Of a stretch of DNA of 64,000 bases, positions 55,147 through 58,100 are shown in pieces; positions within the stretch are counted from its first letter, which is position 1, and each line of letters opens with the position of its first letter. Below the pieces are notes generated by a model that saw nothing but the letters and a program-made list of their open reading frames with translations, made no database searches and was not told the origin of the DNA. The position numbers were made by a program, and so were the translations under genes. This stretch comes from Priapulus caudatus (lineage: Eukaryota; Priapulida; Priapulimorpha; Priapulimorphida; Priapulidae), in assembly GCF_000485595.1 (NCBI RefSeq), contig NW_014577301.1, positions 243,417-307,416 of the forward strand, written 5' to 3'.

Positions 55147-58100
55147 CATCATCATCCTCATTGTCATTGAGTGTTGTCATCGTGGAAATTATCGTCATCA
55201 TTGTCATTATTATTATAGTCAGTATATAACATAAATATATATGTAACAGTCATAATAACATATAAACGAGCATTCAACAAAATTGCCATCTTGACTTCAG
55301 GTCGCTGACGATGGCGACGTCTGTGCACAGCAAACGCTACTACTTCATTGTATAGTATTGCCTCATCTTGACTTCAGGTCGCTGACGATGGCGACGTCTG
55401 TGCACAGCAAACGCTACTACTTCGGCATGCTGCTGCTCGATGCGCGACAGCTGCGTCTCAGCGTGCTGACCTCAAGCAAGCTGCCCGCCGACCTTTACGC
55501 CATCAAGCAGCTCGCCGGAATCCCGCTCATCGGATTCCGGGATGCGGACATCGAGCTCGCCCGCTTCCAGCGCGGACACCAGTTTGAGACGAGCAGCTTC
55601 CTGCTGGGAGCCATCGTGAAGCATTATACGGAGGTAAGCAGTGCGAGGGAGAGTCCTAATACCTGCTCCACGAGATGAGCGAGGAAATTTTATTCACCTA
55701 CACGGTAGTTAGGCAGATAGATGGCTAGATAACATAATGACTATAAATGAGCAGAGTGGGATGTTAATAATAATAATAATGTTAATTAATATTAATAATG
55801 TTATAAGGGGAGAGAGGAGGAATAGGGTCACAACGGACGGGCTCGTTGATTTCGTTTTGTATCTGTTATATCCTATGGTAGACTCCATGAGTGCACACAG
55901 CATTATTGTTCCTCATTGTAAAGACAGTGGTGCCACTGGTTGAAAGCTTTTTATCCACTGGGAAGAAAATAACGTAAAGTGTTCAGATGCTAATGGGTAC
56001 CCTTCGCGTGTCTTCACTCTTCAGTCACTGCAGAGCCAGGCGGCGGCCATCTTGGGTTCCGTTGACTTCCTCGGCAACCCACTCGGACTGTTCAACGACG
56101 TCACTGAAGGTCTTTCCGGGCTCATCAGTGAGGGTAATGTCGGAGGTCTGCTCAAGAACGTCGCCCACGGAGTGTCCAACTCCACTGCCAGGGTTTGTCT
56201 GCTCAGTACTGCGCTCACCCACACCCTCACATGATTTCTGTCTCTCTGTCATGTCTGAGTACAGTACTGGCTCTGATTCCCTCTCGTGTGGTTTCTGTTT
56301 CTCAGTTACCACCAGCCAGCTTCCGTGCTAGCTACGGTTTTCTTACCAGTACAGTATCTTTCAGCTAATGCAGCGATAGTTGATTTTATGCAACGTGTGC
56401 ACGCAGCACTACCCTTCTCTGCAGCTAAATGTTATTTAACTATTTTTAATTGGTACAGGTCATAAAGCTAATGAACTCGGCTTATCACGCGTGGTGCTTA
56501 ATCTTATGAAATGATCTACAAGAATGGCTGTTGCTGTGTTGCAGTTTACTGGTTCGTTGTCTGACACACTGGGAAAGGTTTCTATGGATGACAGACACCA
56601 GGAGATGCGCGAGGAGATCAGAGCGCACTCTGGTAGCAGCGGGGCACATCTAAAGGCTGGACTGAAGGGCCTGGGAATTGGAGTCGTTGGCGGTCTCACG
56701 AGCGTCTTTATGCAGCCCATAGAGGGTGCTGCTAGGGATGGAGTCGGGGTAGGTTGAGAGGTCTATAATGAAATTGAGAACTAAACCGTATTAAAGAAAA
56801 TGATAGCTTATTTTTAGCTCGCCTCGACATCGTCAAGATGAGCTATTGCCATGGGGTGTCATCCGTCGTACGTCCGTCTGTCCGTCTGTCCGTCAACATT
56901 TGGCTACGGTCAACGATAACTCAAGAACCGTTTGACCCACATGTTTTAAATTGCATATAGTTGTTACTCCTATGGGAGAGATTTGATTGTCCTATTTTGG
57001 AGCAAGCCAGTCGACCTACTTTTGAGCCACGCCCACTTTTTGGCAAAAATGAAAATGGCCATCTAAATTCATTCGATTTTGTTAAATTTTGGTATGTGAA
57101 TGTGTAAGGCTAGTGCCAAAACAGTTGTTACTCCTATGGGAGAGATGACAACGTCCTATTACGTTTATTTTGTCTAACTGGTTAACAACTCTACAATCGT
57201 ACCTATATACGTGTAATATTGTGTTTTAGATTCTTCGTTACAGTAATTGGCTGGAATATTTTATTGTTTATATTTGCGCGATATTCGAAAACCAAAATAG
57301 CGATTATTTATCGTCAAGATTTCAGACTTTTAGATCTGAAACATTTATTGTTGCATCAAAACCTATGCATATATCATTATCAAGAGTATATAATGGGAGA
57401 TATGCTATATAATGGGAGTTCTCCCATATATACTCTTGTTTTATATATCCCCCTCCCTCTTTTATCAAACCCAAGGTGAGCTACAGTGTCATTGACACTA
57501 TCATTGGTTTGTACATTGAAATTGCTGTAATGTGTGTCTTGGAATCTTTTCAAGGGTCTATTTACGGGGCTTGGAAAAGGTCTTGTTGGGGTGGTAACCA
57601 AGCCAACGGTTGGGCTTTTGGACATGGCTTCTGGTACAGCACACGCCATCAGCAAAGGTAGCCGCAGCAATAGCCGGCAAGAGTTCCAGGTACTACAACA
57701 ATCTCATCACATTCAGCATTAAATTCTATAAAGAATTTTAAGCCTAATTAACCACACATTAAACCTGAATCAAAATTCAAAACAAAAATTGGGACACTGA
57801 AAGAGCATGCCATAAATCACCAATATGTTACAAGACAATGTATAATGCAATCTGGATGTGTTTCATTGGCATGTGAGTTGCAGTGAACATATATATGTTA
57901 CACACTACACAGTATAAAATATAATGTTAAATCAACATTTATGAAAGCACTGAGCTCGCACATAGAAACTATTCGTCCTTGCCACACTAATTAGCCACAC
58001 CATGCAATATGGCACAGGTTGGTTGCATTACAGTACTATTTTAGTGTTATTGTACATTATACTGGTGCTGACCATCGGTCATTTGTCTGCACGGCAGCGT

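Noticed and set aside
57219-57479. Open frame inside repeat X
   Set aside because: Lies in a multi-copy noncoding repeat and is not conserved among its copies.
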